From an alpha proteobacterium SCGC AAA015-N04 (GTDB taxonomy: Bacteria; Pseudomonadota; Alphaproteobacteria; Puniceispirillales; Marisalimonadaceae): a DNA stretch of 64,000 nucleotides. Numbering within the stretch: the first letter of the stretch is position 1; every line of letters begins with the position of its first letter. Below the pieces are notes generated by a model. It saw nothing but the letters and a program-made list of their open reading frames with translations. It was not told the DNA's origin and did not search any database. A program made the position numbers and the translations under genes. The stretch is from contig KB910588.1 of the NCBI GenBank assembly GCA_000383115.1, forward strand, positions 3,850 through 67,849, written 5' to 3'. Shown here piece after piece: positions 15,764 through 24,076 of the stretch.

Positions 15764-16156
15764 ATGTCATTTAATATAGACCATGTTGTAATAACTGTAT
15801 CAGATATAAATAAATCTATATATTTTTATTCAAATATTTTAGGAATGGAATTACAGGAATTTTTATCATCGACGGATAATGTAAATAGAAAATCTCTTAA
15901 ATTTGGTAAACAAAAAATAAATTTACATGAAGCCTCAAAACCTTTTAAACCTCACGCGAATAATCCTATTCCAGGTGCAATGGATATTTGCTTTTTAAGT
16001 GAAATTAATATTGATGACTGGTTAAAAAGATTTAATAAATTCAACATCAAAATTGAAGATGGACCCGTTGAAAAAACTGGTGCTAATGGTCCAATAAGGT
16101 CTTTATATGTAAGAGACCCAGATAAAAACTTAATTGAAATATCCAATCAAATTTAA
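15764..16156 (+). CDS. VOC (glyoxalase/dioxygenase) superfamily protein
   Basis: This 130-residue single-domain protein has two beta-alpha-beta-beta-beta modules. The first begins Ile-Asp-His-Val-Val-Ile-Thr-Val-Ser-Asp with His7 as a likely metal ligand; a second His lies in Asn-Leu-His-Glu. The closing Val-Arg-Asp-Pro-Asp-x-Asn-Leu-Ile-Glu-Ile carries the final glutamate ligand. Relatives include glyoxalase I-like, fosfomycin-resistance and extradiol-dioxygenase-like proteins. The reaction cannot be assigned. It is a single-gene unit. Confidence 0.8.
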   Translation: MSFNIDHVVITVSDINKSIYFYSNILGMELQEFLSSTDNVNRKSLKFGKQKINLHEASKPFKPHANNPIPGAMDICFLSEINIDDWLKRFNKFNIKIEDGPVEKTGANGPIRSLYVRDPDKNLIEISNQI

Positions 16157-16580
16157 CAAATATTTTGCAAATTATTTGGATTAACTCAGTCAATTTTCTT
16201 GTTCTCTTAACTCTGTTATCCCATTTATGATCAAATTTTTTTTGTAAGAATTTCTAAATTTTTAGAATTAATTTTTTCATCATCCTTACTATTTTCAAAT
16301 CGTATATGGCAAGATGGAAATTTGTATTTTTATCCAACCTCTTTTCGTATTTTTAGTCATAAATGCTTTCTTCGTTTAACTTAGATTTTCGTTAGCATAC
16401 CAATTCTCAAACTCTTTTTTATCTACGAGTGTTGTGTATGATTTTACTATTAAGTAACAATTCATTAAGAATTCACATATATAATTATAAATATTAATTA
16501 TTTCGTATGTTGAAAATAAAGTTATTGACAACAGTACAGAATAAATTTTTTAATAGTATTAAATATTAGAGGTTATATTT
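16157..16580. other. 424-base region with traces of decayed coding sequence
   Basis: On the minus strand a 29-codon frame (16376-16465) ends in VDKKEFENWYANENLS and stops. A further piece downstream starts MTKNTKRGWIKIQ and must change frame to continue as FPSCHIRFENSKDDEKINSK, which then ends. Both look like former small genes. No intact gene is supported. The last part should contain the promoter of the hibernation factor. Confidence 0.4.
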
Positions 16581-17180
16581 ATGAATTTTAAAATATTTGG
16601 AAAGCAAGTGAAGGTAGGTGAAACTTTTTCCAAATATTCCAATTTAAATCTTATTCAAGTGGTTAATAAATATTTTCCTAATGCTGTTTCTTCAATAGTA
16701 AGTCTTTCCAAAAAAAATAAAATCTTTTATATCATAATAGTCCTTCATATTACAAAAAAAATGGAATTTACGGCTCAATCAAGTGGTGAAACTGCAAAAT
16801 TAGCATTCGATTCCACTTTAGAGAAACTCTCAAAACAACTAAGACGTTATAAAAGAAAAATTAAAAATTATAAACATAATGAAAATTCGCATAAATCAAA
16901 TGTGTTAGATGCTCAGTTTCAAATAATAAATGAACCCTCATCAAATGATTTAAAAAAAGAACAAAATAATGACGATGAACCACTAATTTTTGCAGAACTA
17001 AATACAGAAATTGAAGAGTTAACAGTTATTGATGCTCTCGAAAAAATGAAACTTGGAAACATATCAGCATTAATGTTCAGAAATAAAAAACATAGTGGAC
17101 TTAATATGATATATAAAAGAGAAGATGGTTTAATTGGTTGGGTGGATCCAAGAGGGAATAGAAATTTAGCTAAAGTTTAA
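16581..17180 (+). CDS. hpf: Ribosome hibernation-promoting factor, long form
   Basis: A 199-residue protein built like long HPF. An N-terminal S30AE-like domain (about 1-100, ending in the basic Arg-Arg-Tyr-Lys-Arg-Lys segment) is followed by a poorly conserved acidic linker. A C-terminal domain from about 148 reads Val-Ile-Asp-Ala-Leu-Glu-Lys-Met-Lys-Leu-Gly, then Ala-Leu-Met-Phe-Arg-Asn. The C-terminal domain lets ribosomes pair as 100S dimers in stationary or starved cells. The N-domain is quite divergent but the arrangement is clear. It converges with msrA and overlaps its stop by 4 bases. Confidence 0.85.
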   Translation: MNFKIFGKQVKVGETFSKYSNLNLIQVVNKYFPNAVSSIVSLSKKNKIFYIIIVLHITKKMEFTAQSSGETAKLAFDSTLEKLSKQLRRYKRKIKNYKHNENSHKSNVLDAQFQIINEPSSNDLKKEQNNDDEPLIFAELNTEIEELTVIDALEKMKLGNISALMFRNKKHSGLNMIYKREDGLIGWVDPRGNRNLAKV

Positions 17181-17743
17181 TTATTATTTAATTGTTCCAA
17201 ACGACTATCTCTTCTGCACATAAATCTGTAATATTCATACTTGTAAGTTTGCTTTTTATAATAATTTTGATGTTCTTCTCTAACTGGATAAAATCTGCTT
17301 TCTTTTTCAACGGGAACAATTGATGATTTTGGAGCTAGAGATAAAATAATTTTTTTTTCTTCATCATTTTTATAATAAATTGCTGGTGTGTAAGATCTTC
17401 CCCTATCACAAAATTGTCCATTATTGTCTTCATAATCAATTGTCTTAAATACATGAGAAACTAGTTCTTTAAATGTAATTCTCTTAGGATCATATATTAC
17501 TAACGCGGCTTCACGATGATCTCCCCACTGTCCGGGTATATATTTTGGATCTTTTGTTGTACCTGCAGTAAATCCGCTTACAACGTCAGACACACCATCA
17601 AGCTTCTCGGTGTCAGCTTCAGTACACCAAAAGCATCCACCAGAATAAATGAAAGTATCTGCATTGGAAGAATAAATGAAGAAAGTGAAAATATTTAGAA
17701 TAAGCAATAAATTGATAAGTGTTTTTTTGAATAAATTTTGCAT
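17177..17743 (-). CDS. msrA: Peptide methionine sulfoxide reductase A, exported form
   Basis: The catalytic motif Gly-Gly-Cys-Phe-Trp-Cys is intact (Cys37 with this start), with His-Arg-Glu-Ala-Ala-Leu-Val-Ile-Tyr-Asp-Pro further on and C-terminal cysteines that can resolve the sulfenate. I chose the ATG at 17743. It gives a lysine-starting signal peptide (hydrophobic to about residue 28, then Asn-Ala-Asp) and a 188-residue protein. A longer frame from 17839 adds 32 residues with no conserved look. The exported form would repair oxidised methionines in periplasmic proteins. Reduction partners are not in this window. Confidence 0.85.
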   Translation of the reverse strand: MQNLFKKTLINLLLILNIFTFFIYSSNADTFIYSGGCFWCTEADTEKLDGVSDVVSGFTAGTTKDPKYIPGQWGDHREAALVIYDPKRITFKELVSHVFKTIDYEDNNGQFCDRGRSYTPAIYYKNDEEKKIILSLAPKSSIVPVEKESRFYPVREEHQNYYKKQTYKYEYYRFMCRRDSRLEQLNNN

Positions 17744-17848
17744 GTTTGTTTTTTGAATTAGATTGGGATTATATATTTGGTTCTTTTTTTTCAAAAAACA
17801 ATGGCTATGATATAAATATTTTAAATAGATTAAGAGCAATCATTATTT

Positions 17849-18899
17849 ATGGAAAAATTTGTTTCAGTTAAAAATCCAACAGTAATAGAAAACCTTAAAT
17901 TACAAATTTTTAATGCTAGAATTATAGATTGGGCAACAGATTTTAACAAAGATGCTGGTATTAGCTATGATAGACTTTTCTTATATTTTAGATTATTAGA
18001 AAAATAAATTTTCATGGGAACAATCTGAAAGAATTAAATTCTTTTAATCAAATTTATTTATTGATAAGGGTGCAAAAACTCATTTTTTACATTTAAAATC
18101 GCCTGAGAAAAATGCGTTACCATTGTTACTTATACATGTTTGGCCGGGATCAATATTTAAATTTTTTGATCTCATACCTTCATTGACCAATCCAAATGAA
18201 AATAGTTTGTCAGGAAGTCAACCTTTTGATCTTATGATTCCATCATTACCAAATGTTGGATTTTTATTTTCTTAAGATCAAAAACCAATCGATCTTATCG
18301 AAATCTCTGAACATTTCATGAAACTTATGAATTATTTAGGCTATAAAAATCATTTTATCCAAGGTGTAGATATAGGTTCCTTTATTGCATCAATTATGTC
18401 TAATAAGGATCCAGATACTATAAGAAGTATGTACCTAAATATGTTACCCCTCCCAAGAGGGTTGGGCAAGTCACCTGAGAACAAAGCAGAAGAAATGTAT
18501 TATCTTAAGCTTAAAAATTTCATTTTATACGAGACTGGATACCAACAACTTCAAGGTGCTAAGACATTTACTCTTGCTTATGCATTAAATGCGTCACCAG
18601 TATCATTATCTCCATATATAAGTGAAAAAATTTATACTTGGACAGATCATGATGGTGATTTATTTTTTAAAAATTAATATAGATTAGTTGTTAGCTAATA
18701 TAACTTTATATTAGATAATTTGATGTGTAGGCGCTTCATTCTGGCCATATTATGATAGACACAGATCAGCTTGGCATCTCAGTTTTATAAAAACATCAAA
18801 GATTGCTCTTCTCATAGTTCTGGAGGACATTTTGCTGCAATGGAAAAACCAAAAACGTTAGCAAAAGACATCAATAAATTTGTCAAAGAGATTTTGTAA
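17849..18899 (+). pseudogene. Epoxide hydrolase pseudogene (alpha/beta fold with EHN domain)
   Basis: Reading across frames gives most of a roughly 350-residue epoxide hydrolase. An N-terminal EHN-like part starts at 17849 and stops at 18005. A frame change follows, then Thr-His-Phe-Leu-His-Leu-Lys-Ser-Pro-Glu, Leu-Leu-Leu-Ile-His-Val-Trp-Pro-Gly-Ser and Gly-Val-Asp-Ile-Gly-Ser (nucleophile Asp). The end Gly-Gly-His-Phe-Ala-Ala-Met-Glu-Lys-Pro carries the base His and terminates at 18897-18899. In-frame stops lie at 18045-18047, 18273-18275 and 18675-18677. The piece 18318-18677 alone is an open frame but lacks both ends. It is dead but still easily recognised, so decay is recent. Confidence 0.85.
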
Positions 18900-18959
18900 T
18901 TTCTTTGTTTTGCTTGTAGTCTATATTTAATTTACATTAATCATAATTGGTAATTCAAA

Positions 18960-19940
18960 ATGCATTTAGAGTTTCTAACAGAAAAATTTCTCTTAAAAGA
19001 GCATAATTTCAAATCACCTGTAATTGTAACGGGTTCAGGTGGTTGTATAGGGAGTTGGATATTATCTATTCTTCACAGATCTGGTATACCTTGCGTCGGT
19101 ATAGATTTATCTAACAAAAAGGATCGTTTAGAGCTTATACTTGGAAAAGAAGCTGCTGAGATCAAATGGGAAGAATGTGATATTACAAATTTTACTATGT
19201 TAAAAGATATCATTATTAATTATAAACCCAGTTCAATTATTCATCTCGCAGGACTACAAGTTCCATTCTGTGCTTCCGACCCTGCTCTAGGTGCACGTGT
19301 AAACGTTGAAGGAACGATTAATATTCTTCAAATTGCAAAAGAAATAAAATTAAAAAGAACAGTTTATGCTTCGTCGGTAGCTGCATTGGCTATGCCACCA
19401 AAAGGACCATGGAAAGAAACTTTGTATGGTGCATATAAGTTAGCCAATGAGCACACTGCTTATGTTTACTGGGCTGATTGGGGTGTTCCTTCAATTGGTA
19501 TTAGGCCAAATATTGTTTATGGTCTGGCAAGAGATCAGGGCATGAGTTCCAAAAATACTTTGGCGATTCAAGCAGCTGTCTTAAATAAAGAATATGAAAT
19601 ACCTTTTAATGGGAAATATAGTTGGTTATACGTTGGAGAAGCAGCTTCAGCTTTTATTAGTGCAATAAGCGGGGATATGTCAGATGCAAAAGTATTTAAT
19701 CTTAATGGTTGTTGTAAAACTATAGAATATGGAGTATCCATATTAAAGCAACTTAAACCAAGTGCTGAAGTTAGATATGTTGATAAACCATTTCCATTTC
19801 CACCTGACTTGGATGACAACCCTTTAAGGACTTATGTAGGAAATTATCCATCAATAACAGTAAAAGAGGGTATTGAAAATACTTTCAAAGCATTTAATAT
19901 CCTAAAGTCAAAGGGGCTCTGCCCACCTCTATATTTGTGA
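18960..19940 (+). CDS. NAD-dependent epimerase/dehydratase (extended SDR)
   Basis: This 326-residue extended SDR has Thr-Gly-Ser-Gly-Gly-Cys-Ile-Gly (24-31), Asp-Ile-Thr-Asn for adenine contact, His-Leu-Ala-Gly (95-98), and Tyr156-Gly-Ala-Tyr-Lys160 as the catalytic pair. Relatives reduce or epimerise nucleotide sugars or act on uronic acids. There is no glycan gene cluster here, so the substrate is open. It is followed by the MATE gene after 21 bases. Confidence 0.82.
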   Translation: MHLEFLTEKFLLKEHNFKSPVIVTGSGGCIGSWILSILHRSGIPCVGIDLSNKKDRLELILGKEAAEIKWEECDITNFTMLKDIIINYKPSSIIHLAGLQVPFCASDPALGARVNVEGTINILQIAKEIKLKRTVYASSVAALAMPPKGPWKETLYGAYKLANEHTAYVYWADWGVPSIGIRPNIVYGLARDQGMSSKNTLAIQAAVLNKEYEIPFNGKYSWLYVGEAASAFISAISGDMSDAKVFNLNGCCKTIEYGVSILKQLKPSAEVRYVDKPFPFPPDLDDNPLRTYVGNYPSITVKEGIENTFKAFNILKSKGLCPPLYL

Positions 19941-19961
19941 TATAAACTTACAACTTACCTT

Positions 19962-21302
19962 ATGAAAAATAACATAGATATTATATTAAAAGGCTCTGTT
20001 TTTAAAATGGTTTGTAAGCTGTCTTTACCAAACTTTTTAGGCGTTTCTTCAATGCCAATAATTATTTTCATGGATGCTTTTTTTATATCTAAGTTAGGAA
20101 ATATAGAATTAGCAAGTTTAGCACTAGTTTTTCCATTTTTATCTTTAATGCAAATGATGTCAGCTGGCGCGATAGGGGGGGCTACCACTTCTTCAATATC
20201 AAGACATTTGGGTAAAAGTAATATCTCAGGGGCCAATTCAGCTGCATGGCATGCAATCATTATCGCAATAGTGCTTTCTCTAATTTACTCAATATTTTTT
20301 TTATTCTTTCCAGATTATATTTTTGTAAAGATGGGGGCCAAAGGGAATGTTCTAGAATATGCTCTATTGTATTCACAGGTGAGTTTTGGAGGTGCTATTT
20401 TTATATGGTTGGTTTATATTCTTTCAGCAATTTTCAGAGCAATTGGTGATGTTGTTACACCTGCAATTGTTCAAATCATTGGTTGTATTTTTCAAATCAT
20501 TTTTGCAGGAACCTTGACTTTAGGATGGTTTGGTTTTTCAAGTATTGGTATTATAGGTCCTGCAGTAGCTATGGTGGTTAGCCATTTTATAATGGCGTTA
20601 TATTTAATTTTTAATTTACAACTTAAACAAAAAATTATCAAACTAACTCCATGTTCAATTAGTTTACGTTCTTTTAAAGACATTATGAAGGTTGGTGGTG
20701 GAGGGCTAATAAATAGTATAACGATAGCTGGGACTGTTGCAGTTGTTACTGCCGCTGTAAGCAAATATGGTGTTGAGGCTCTTGCGGGATACGGATTAGG
20801 AAGTAGATTAGAAATAATTATTACACCGCTTGTATTTGGAATTGGTTCAGTCCTCACTGCATCAGTTGGGATAAATGTAGGTGCACAACAATTACCTAGA
20901 GCAAAAATGATAGCATGGACAGGTGCATTTATCTCTTTTTGTGTTGTTGGATTATTAGGTGCAACTGTAACTATTTTCCCAGATACTTGGTTAAATAATT
21001 TTGATTCAAGCAACCTAATTAGAGATTATGCAACCTCATACTTGATAATTGTTGGACCTTTTTACTGTTTTTTTGCCGCAGGGCAAACTTTGTATTTTGC
21101 AAGTCAAGGTCTAGGAAAGATATTTTATCCTGTGATTGTAGGCATTATTAGATTATTATCAGTTTCAATTATATGTTTTTATGTAATTTTTTATGACTTA
21201 TCATTAAATTTTATTTTTTATGGTGTTAGCTTTGGTCTTTTAGTTACAGGATTAGGTCTATGGATGTGCATGTTAGGCCCAGATTGGAAAAAGAAAATTT
21301 GA
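19962..21302 (+). CDS. MATE family multidrug/toxin efflux transporter
   Basis: A 446-residue protein with twelve predicted membrane segments in two related halves, typical of NorM-like MATE transporters. Landmarks are Gly-Gly-Ala-Thr-Thr-Ser-Ser-Ile-Ser-Arg in the first half and Gly-Gly-Gly-Gly-Leu-Ile-Asn-Ser mid-protein. It exports cationic drugs or metabolites in exchange for Na+ or H+. It probably shares a transcript with the epimerase. Confidence 0.85.
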   Translation: MKNNIDIILKGSVFKMVCKLSLPNFLGVSSMPIIIFMDAFFISKLGNIELASLALVFPFLSLMQMMSAGAIGGATTSSISRHLGKSNISGANSAAWHAIIIAIVLSLIYSIFFLFFPDYIFVKMGAKGNVLEYALLYSQVSFGGAIFIWLVYILSAIFRAIGDVVTPAIVQIIGCIFQIIFAGTLTLGWFGFSSIGIIGPAVAMVVSHFIMALYLIFNLQLKQKIIKLTPCSISLRSFKDIMKVGGGGLINSITIAGTVAVVTAAVSKYGVEALAGYGLGSRLEIIITPLVFGIGSVLTASVGINVGAQQLPRAKMIAWTGAFISFCVVGLLGATVTIFPDTWLNNFDSSNLIRDYATSYLIIVGPFYCFFAAGQTLYFASQGLGKIFYPVIVGIIRLLSVSIICFYVIFYDLSLNFIFYGVSFGLLVTGLGLWMCMLGPDWKKKI

Positions 21303-21559
21303 TATATTTAATGATTTGTATACTATCCAAAAAAAGAGATAGAATACATTGCTATATTAAGCACGCAAAAAAATAGAAATATACCAACAACTAGTTTCAT
21401 ATTTTTTGATAACACAAAATAAAAATTAAGTGAAATGTTGTGTTGAAGAGTACAATAAAATAAGGATTCTTTATATCCAATAATTAACACAATAGTTTTC
21501 TTGACTAATGGTGGTTAAAGTATGAAATTAACAAATTAAAAACTTTTAAGAGTCTACTA
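21303..21559. other. 257-base AT-rich spacer
   Basis: No gene or strong structure is seen. A weak inverted repeat (AACACA ... TGTGTT) spans about 21411-21444. Confidence 0.3.
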
Positions 21560-21712
21560 ATGGAAAATCCATCAGCAATTTTATACTTAATCATAGGTGT
21601 AGGTTGCTTATATCTATATAGAATATTAAAAAAAAGGTGGAATATTCATAGCAGCTCAAAATCAAGTTTGTATAAAATGCTTTTTAAAAATTTTAATGAC
21701 AAAAATAAATGA
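21560..21712 (+). CDS. Tiny single-helix membrane protein (50 aa)
   Basis: ATG at 21560 is preceded by AAGAG seven bases upstream. The peptide has one hydrophobic segment near its start (Ala-Ile-Leu-Tyr-Leu-Ile-Ile-Gly-Val-Gly-Cys-Leu) and a strongly basic tail (Lys-Lys-Arg-Trp). It would therefore sit with its C-terminus in the cytoplasm. Its stop overlaps the start of the hydratase gene by 17 bases. No family is recognised, and a chance frame is possible. Confidence 0.4.
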   Translation: MENPSAILYLIIGVGCLYLYRILKKRWNIHSSSKSSLYKMLFKNFNDKNK

Positions 21713-22508
21713 AAATTTAAATTTTTTATATGGTTATAATTTAATGGAAGCTGCAGAATTAATTTGGAATAGTTGGAAAAATGGTAAAAAAATAGAAACT
21801 TTACCAGATAAAATTATGCCTTATTCTCGAAATGAAGCTTATAAAATTCAAGAAAAGATTGAAGTTTTTAGTAAAAACACAATTTTAGGCTGGAAAATAG
21901 CAGCTACTAGTAAAGATGGTCAAAATCATATAGGGGTGTCAAGTCCTTTAGCAGGAAGAATTTTTAAAGAAAAAGTAACTAATCCAAATAGTACGATAGC
22001 ATTAGGACATAATAAGATGGGAGTTGCTGAACCAGAATTCGCATTTAAGATTGGTTCATTAATTAAACCTAATAAGACTTTATTTAGTGTGGAAGAGGTT
22101 ATGGAATTAGTCGATACTTTACATTTAGCTATTGAATTTCCTGATTCTAGATTCAATAACTTCTCATCTGTTGGCGAACTTAATCTCATAGCTGATAATG
22201 CATGTACTGATCAATTTGTTATTTCTTCACCAATTGAGATAGATTGGAAAAATATAGATTTTTCTAATTTTAAACTTTCAATATCAAATTCAAAATTTTC
22301 ATATCTGGGGATTGGATCAAATGTTTTAGGTGATCCAAGAATTGCATTAACCTGGTTGGTAAATGAATTATCTCAAAATAATATTGTCCTTGAAAAAGAC
22401 ATGATAATATCCACAGGGACATGTTCTAAACCTATACCAGTTGTGACAGGAGATATTGTTACAGCTAATTTTGGTGAATTAGGTGAAATTAGTGTTAATT
22501 TAATATGA
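21696..22508 (+). CDS. 2-keto-4-pentenoate hydratase-like protein (MhpD / FAH superfamily)
   Basis: A 270-residue protein resembling 2-hydroxypenta-2,4-dienoate hydratase and decarboxylase. The metal-binding glutamates lie in Gly-Val-Ala-Glu-Pro-Glu-Phe-Ala-Phe, with His-Leu-Ala-Ile-Glu-Phe-Pro-Asp-Ser-Arg after it. The family adds water to dienols formed in meta-cleavage of aromatics, but also includes broadly used hydrolases. No ring-cleavage dioxygenase is nearby. It overlaps the small ORF at each end, suggesting a three-gene unit. Confidence 0.8.
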   Translation: MTKINENLNFLYGYNLMEAAELIWNSWKNGKKIETLPDKIMPYSRNEAYKIQEKIEVFSKNTILGWKIAATSKDGQNHIGVSSPLAGRIFKEKVTNPNSTIALGHNKMGVAEPEFAFKIGSLIKPNKTLFSVEEVMELVDTLHLAIEFPDSRFNNFSSVGELNLIADNACTDQFVISSPIEIDWKNIDFSNFKLSISNSKFSYLGIGSNVLGDPRIALTWLVNELSQNNIVLEKDMIISTGTCSKPIPVVTGDIVTANFGELGEISVNLI

Positions 22509-22678
22509 TAAAAACGATAATAATTTTTTTTATATTATTTGTAATATTATTGTCATTAAAAAATAAACTTCCACACATCATAAACAAGTTAAAAATTTTA
22601 TTAAGCAACCCATTTTTTCGATCTATAGCTTTAAAAAGATTATTTCGAATAGTAAGGTTTTTGATTTTTAGAAGATAA
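22505..22678 (+). CDS. Tiny basic membrane protein (57 aa)
   Basis: The ATG shares its last two bases with the TGA stop of the hydratase (ATGA overlap), a strong sign of coupled translation. The N-terminal half is one membrane helix rich in Ile and Phe. The C-terminal half has many Lys and Arg and ends Phe-Arg-Arg. No family is recognised. The stop touches the stop of the convergent tesA gene with no gap. Confidence 0.5.
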   Translation: MIKTIIIFFILFVILLSLKNKLPHIINKLKILLSNPFFRSIALKRLFRIVRFLIFRR

Positions 22679-23311
22679 TTACTTTAAATTCTCATAAAAC
22701 TCTAAAAAGTATGGAAAAAAATTGTCTACAATTATTCTTACTCCTTTTTTGTTGGGATGTATCATGTCCTTTTGATTTAATTTAGGTTTTAGAACAACGT
22801 CTTTTAAAAAGAATGGGTAAAAAGCTGTATCATATTGTTTTGATAGCTTAGGATAAATTGAGTTAAACTCATTTACATATTTTTCTCCTAAATTATTGGG
22901 CGCTTTCATACCAATTAACATTGTCGGAATTTTTTTTTCTTTTAAATAACTTAAAATTTTTTCAATATTTTGACTTGTATAACTTGGATCAATTCCTCTT
23001 AATGCATCATTAGCCCCAATTAGAATAATTACACCATCATAATTATCTTCAAGAATCCACTTATATCTATTTAATAAGCCTGTAGATGTTTCTCCTGAAA
23101 CACCACTGTTGAACAAAGTTACATTGTTTATTTTGTTTTCTATGGTTTTTTGCTTTAATTGACTTACAAAATTGTTTTCATTAATTAATCCATACCCTGC
23201 AATTAAACTATCTCCGAAAAAAATAATTTTTGTTGTTTTTGAGTATGCAAGTTCTATAAAAGAAAATACAAATATTAATATATAGAATAATCTTAAAATA
23301 AATTTCATCAT
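22679..23311 (-). CDS. tesA: SGNH/GDSL esterase, TesA-like arylesterase
   Basis: A 210-residue exported esterase with all four SGNH blocks: Gly-Asp-Ser35-Leu, Gly73 in Val-Ser-Gly-Glu, Gly-Ala-Asn101-Asp, and Asp182-Met-Ile-His185. The N-terminus is a signal peptide (hydrophobic to about residue 22). TesA is a periplasmic thioesterase, protease I and lysophospholipase. It is divergent from the ABC ATPase and FtsX-like permease pair (63-base gap), the same association as tesA-ybbA-ybbP in many proteobacteria. Confidence 0.88.
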   Translation of the reverse strand: MMKFILRLFYILIFVFSFIELAYSKTTKIIFFGDSLIAGYGLINENNFVSQLKQKTIENKINNVTLFNSGVSGETSTGLLNRYKWILEDNYDGVIILIGANDALRGIDPSYTSQNIEKILSYLKEKKIPTMLIGMKAPNNLGEKYVNEFNSIYPKLSKQYDTAFYPFFLKDVVLKPKLNQKDMIHPNKKGVRIIVDNFFPYFLEFYENLK

Positions 23312-23374
23312 TTTATTTAACCTGATTAATTTTTTTTAAGAAAGATTATTTTTCAAAATAAAAAGATTTTTTGA

Positions 23375-24067
23375 ATGACATCTAAAATGAAAAATGAAAA
23401 AAACAAACTTATTGAATTAGAAAATATTCATGTAGATCTTAAAAGCTCATTTGAAACAATAAATGTTCTAAAGGGAATTAATCTAAAAATCTTTAAAAAT
23501 GAAAGTGTTGGTATAATTGGGGAAAGTGGAGCAGGAAAATCTACCTTAATTATGTGCATTGCTGGTTTGGAACTGATATCTAAAGGAAAAATTTTTTTTA
23601 ACAATTTGCCTATACATAATCTTAAAGAAGATGACTTAGCTTTATATAGATCAGAAAATATTGGTGTAATTTTTCAATCATTCAACCTTTTACCTTCTAT
23701 GACAGCTCTTGAAAATGTCAATTTACCAATCGAGATATCTGGTAATTTTAAAAATAATGAAATGGCAATAGAGTTATTAACTGCAGTAGGATTAAAAAAC
23801 AGAATTTTTCATTATCCTCATCAACTATCTGGTGGAGAACAGCAAAGGGTCGCTATTGCAAGATCGTTAATATCAAATCCTGAAATCTTAATTGCTGATG
23901 AGCCAACTGGAAATTTAGATAAAAAAAATAGTGAAGATGTGATTAAATTGCTTTTCCAATTAAAAAAAGATTTTGGGTCTACATTAATTTTGGTCACGCA
24001 TGACACGTCTGTGGCGAAATTGTGCGATAGGATTATAAAAATAGATAATGGCTTAATAGTGAAATAA
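23375..24067 (+). CDS. ABC transporter ATPase, YbbA/LolD type
   Basis: A 230-residue ATPase. The Walker A Gly-Glu-Ser-Gly-Ala-Gly-Lys-Ser-Thr is at 49-57, the signature Leu-Ser-Gly-Gly-Glu-Gln-Gln at 151-157, the Walker B Ile-Leu-Ile-Ala-Asp-Glu ends with Glu176, and a switch histidine lies in Val-Thr-His-Asp. It belongs to the MacB/LolD/YbbA group that powers mechanotransmission or extrusion through FtsX-like permeases. It is 9 bases upstream of the permease. The start at ATG 23375 could also be Met5. Confidence 0.9.
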   Translation: MTSKMKNEKNKLIELENIHVDLKSSFETINVLKGINLKIFKNESVGIIGESGAGKSTLIMCIAGLELISKGKIFFNNLPIHNLKEDDLALYRSENIGVIFQSFNLLPSMTALENVNLPIEISGNFKNNEMAIELLTAVGLKNRIFHYPHQLSGGEQQRVAIARSLISNPEILIADEPTGNLDKKNSEDVIKLLFQLKKDFGSTLILVTHDTSVAKLCDRIIKIDNGLIVK

Positions 24068-24076
24068 ATTACCAGG

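Noticed and set aside
17744-17839. Longer N-terminus of MsrA
   Set aside because: The 32 extra residues are not conserved-looking, and the ATG at 17743 begins a normal signal peptide.
18318-18677. Independent 119-aa gene
   Set aside because: It is an internal piece of the broken epoxide hydrolase and continues in the same frame upstream and downstream past stops.
20492-21013. 173-codon minus-strand frame antisense to the MATE gene
   Set aside because: It runs opposite a complete MATE protein, and its Pro/Ile/Thr-rich sequence has no domain.
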